Positions 62,176-64,000 of a stretch of 64,000 bases of DNA are shown piece by piece (within the stretch, counting starts at the first letter, position 1; the number at the start of each line of letters is the position of its first letter). Origin of the DNA: Streptomyces torulosus (GTDB taxonomy: Bacteria; Actinomycetota; Actinomycetes; Streptomycetales; Streptomycetaceae); the NCBI RefSeq assembly GCF_001419765.1, contig NZ_LIRK01000262.1, forward strand, positions 1 to 64,000, read 5' to 3'. A program made the translations under genes and the position numbers. The notes under the pieces were generated by a model, which had not been told where the DNA came from, ran no database searches, and saw only the letters and a program-made list of their open reading frames with translations.

Positions 62176-64000
62176 CGCCTTCGGTGTCCCGCCGAGGACT
62201 ACTCAAGGGCGCGGCCGTCGCCGCCGGTTCGGCCGCGGTCGGCATCGGTACGACGGGTACGGCCGCGGCGGCGGACACCTCCGTCACCGCGACGGCCCCC
62301 GACGGCAGCACCACGATCACGATGTCCCCGACCGGCGGCGCTCTGAGCTGGTCGGCCAAGCGCAGGGGCGCGACCGTCGTGAACAGCTCGGCCCTCGGCC
62401 TGAAGCTGAGCGACGGGACGATGCTCGGCCGTAGCGGCACGGTCATCACCAACTACCAGCACTGGACCACCGACAAGACCTGGACGCCGACCTACGGCCG
62501 CAACGCGACCGTTCGCGACTGGTACCAGGAGATGCGCTGGAACCTCCGGGACACCGCCACCCTCATCAACTTCAGCGTCCAGATCCGCGCCTACCCCAGC
62601 GGTGTCGCCTTCCGGTACGTGCTGCTCGACAAGGGCACCGCCACCATCGCCGACGAGCTGACGACGTTCGTCTTCCCCGACAGCACGCTCGTCCACAGCG
62701 CCCGGGACGAGGCCGCGTACAACCCGGTCGCCCCGGGCTCGATCCCGGTCACCGGAACCTCCGGCACCGACAACGGCCCGCTGACCGACCTGCCGCTGAC
62801 CGCGACGTACGCGAGCGGCGGGCTGATCGCCTGCATCTGCGAGTCGTCCCGGGTCAACTTCCCCCGCCTGATGCTGAGCTCGGTGTCCGGGCAGCCGAAC
62901 ACGCTGGCCACCTATCTGATGGAGCACACCGCCCGCGGGAGCGGGCCGGTCCAGACGACCTCCACGGTGACCACTCCGTTCGCCACCCCCTGGCGCGCGG
63001 TGGTGACCGGCTCCCACCACGCCGAACTGGTCGACAACGCCGAGCTGGTGCTCAACCTCGCGCCCGCCAACGTGCTGACCGACACCTCGTGGATCAAGCC
63101 CGGCAAGGTCTTCCGCTGCCAGCTCACCACCGCCGCCGGACTGGCCGGCGTCGACTTCGCCGTCGCCCGCGGGATGCAGTACATCGAGTACGACTCCGGG
63201 TGGTACGGCCCCGAGCGCGGCACCACCGACGCCACCAGGTCCATCCCCGAGATCGACCTGCCCAGGGTCCTCTCCTACGCCGCCGACAAGGGCGTCGGCC
63301 TGCTGCTCTACATCAACCCCATGGCGATGGCCGATGTCGACGGCTTGTTCAGCCTCTACAAGAGCTGGGGTGTCGCGGGCGTCAAACTCGGCTTCATCAA
63401 CGACGGCACCCAGGCGATGACGAACCAGATCATCGCCTGGGCGAAGACGGCGGCCACGTACAACCTGCTGATCGACATGCACGACGACGTCCGCCCGTTC
63501 GGCTTCGAGCGCACCTACCCGAACTGGGTCAGCATGGAGGGCGTACGCGGCAACGAGCAGTTCCCGACGGCGAGCCACAACGTCACGCTGCCCTTCGCCC
63601 GCAACGTCGGCGGCCCGATGGACTACACCATCTGCTACGGGCAGTCGCGCGACAAGACGACCAACGCGCACCAGATGGCGATGGCGGCGGCCTACTACCA
63701 GCCGCTCAACTTCATCTACTGGTACGACTCCCCGTCGAAGTTCTCCAACACCGCCAACTGGCCCGGACTGCCGTGGTTCGACGCCATCCCCACCACCTGG
63801 GACGAGAGCCACACCCTCACCGGCTCGATCGGCCAGCACATCGCGGTCGCCCGCCGCAAGGGCACCACCTGGTACCTGGGCGCGATGACCAACGAGTCGG
63901 CCCGGACGCTGTCGCTCCCGCTGTCCTTCCTCGGCGGCGGCAACTGGACGGCGACGGTCTACGCCGACGGCACGCCCGGCACCTCCGCCTACCAGACGCC
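62163..64000 (+). CDS. GH97 glycoside hydrolase with Tat signal, open at the right edge
   Basis: The frame is open from ATG 62,163 to the window end (612 residues seen). A Tat-type signal (SRRGLLKGAAVAAGSAAVG) is followed by the GH97 N-terminal sandwich and the barrel. Family marks are YIEYDSGWYGPERG, GVGLLLYINP, GVAGVKLGFINDGTQA, a Asp/Glu-rich strand DMHDDVRPFGFERTYPNW then EGVRGNE, and LPFARNVGGPMDYTICYG. GH97 enzymes are alpha-glucosidases or alpha-galactosidases; which cannot be told from this partial view. It is divergent from the GH51 gene, whose frame overlaps its first bases. Confidence 0.82.
   Translation, partial: MQLPSPSVSRRGLLKGAAVAAGSAAVGIGTTGTAAAADTSVTATAPDGSTTITMSPTGGALSWSAKRRGATVVNSSALGLKLSDGTMLGRSGTVITNYQHWTTDKTWTPTYGRNATVRDWYQEMRWNLRDTATLINFSVQIRAYPSGVAFRYVLLDKGTATIADELTTFVFPDSTLVHSARDEAAYNPVAPGSIPVTGTSGTDNGPLTDLPLTATYASGGLIACICESSRVNFPRLMLSSVSGQPNTLATYLMEHTARGSGPVQTTSTVTTPFATPWRAVVTGSHHAELVDNAELVLNLAPANVLTDTSWIKPGKVFRCQLTTAAGLAGVDFAVARGMQYIEYDSGWYGPERGTTDATRSIPEIDLPRVLSYAADKGVGLLLYINPMAMADVDGLFSLYKSWGVAGVKLGFINDGTQAMTNQIIAWAKTAATYNLLIDMHDDVRPFGFERTYPNWVSMEGVRGNEQFPTASHNVTLPFARNVGGPMDYTICYGQSRDKTTNAHQMAMAAAYYQPLNFIYWYDSPSKFSNTANWPGLPWFDAIPTTWDESHTLTGSIGQHIAVARRKGTTWYLGAMTNESARTLSLPLSFLGGGNWTATVYADGTPGTSAYQT

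Noticed and set aside
1-64000. CRISPR array
   Set aside because: No run of regularly spaced identical repeats was seen; the only tandem array is the CGGNNN hexamer tract.

Overview
The window is high-GC actinomycete DNA, almost certainly Streptomyces. Signs are GTG starts, very short stop/start overlaps, twin-arginine signals on secreted hydrolases, CBM13 and CBM42 carbohydrate-binding modules, and IS families common in Streptomyces. Everything here rests on reading the sequence; no database search was run.

Region 1 (1-26,671) is accessory DNA in two stacked blocks. Each block ends on the right in the same 50-bp sequence, the 3' half of a CAT-anticodon tRNA gene (8130-8179 and 26,622-26,671). 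Each copy is preceded by about 220 bp of related sequence. This is the footprint of successive integrations at one tRNA gene. Block A (1-8179) carries two small plasmid/ICE-like genes, an operon of AAA+ ATPase, cytoplasmic subtilase and CoiA-like nuclease, and an Apea-type HEPN protein. Block B (8180-26,671) carries a vapBC toxin-antitoxin pair, a small zinc-ribbon protein, and a 16.4-kb two-armed cluster (9605-25,974).

That cluster is the strongest candidate for an undescribed system. The leftward arm has four tightly coupled genes: a 1606-aa alpha/beta-hydrolase plus STAND-type NTPase, an 871-aa helical-repeat protein, and two proteins of 709 and 501 aa. Three of the four end in regions resembling the cytosolic domain of FlhA/FHIPEP, the type III secretion export gate, yet no secretion genes are present. 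The divergent rightward arm has two GTPases, a C-terminally membrane-anchored protein and a small orphan. The layout suggests a signalling or conflict system with a lipase-like output, but the function is inferred.

Region 2 (26,672-41,650) is an IS-rich scar zone. It holds two TnpB 3' relics, a truncated IS5-type transposase, a group II intron 3' end with an intact domain V, another transposase fragment, and broken oxidoreductase, SDR and regulator genes. Intact genes are a Tat-exported amidohydrolase-like protein of lower GC, an MMPL transporter, a two-component system, an Atu4866-domain protein and a secreted PQQ-type sugar dehydrogenase.

Region 3 (41,650-64,000) is a plant/microbial polysaccharide utilisation locus. 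A LacI regulator, an ABC sugar importer, intracellular GH3 and GH32 enzymes, an exported GH30 and a divergent secreted GH32 fructanase form a fructan-type module. Beside it lies an arabinan module of GH43-CBM13, GH43-CBM42 and a 5'-truncated GH51, followed by a GH97 gene that runs off the right edge. Extracellular enzymes would release oligosaccharides, the ABC system would import them, and cytoplasmic GH32/GH3 would finish hydrolysis under LacI control.
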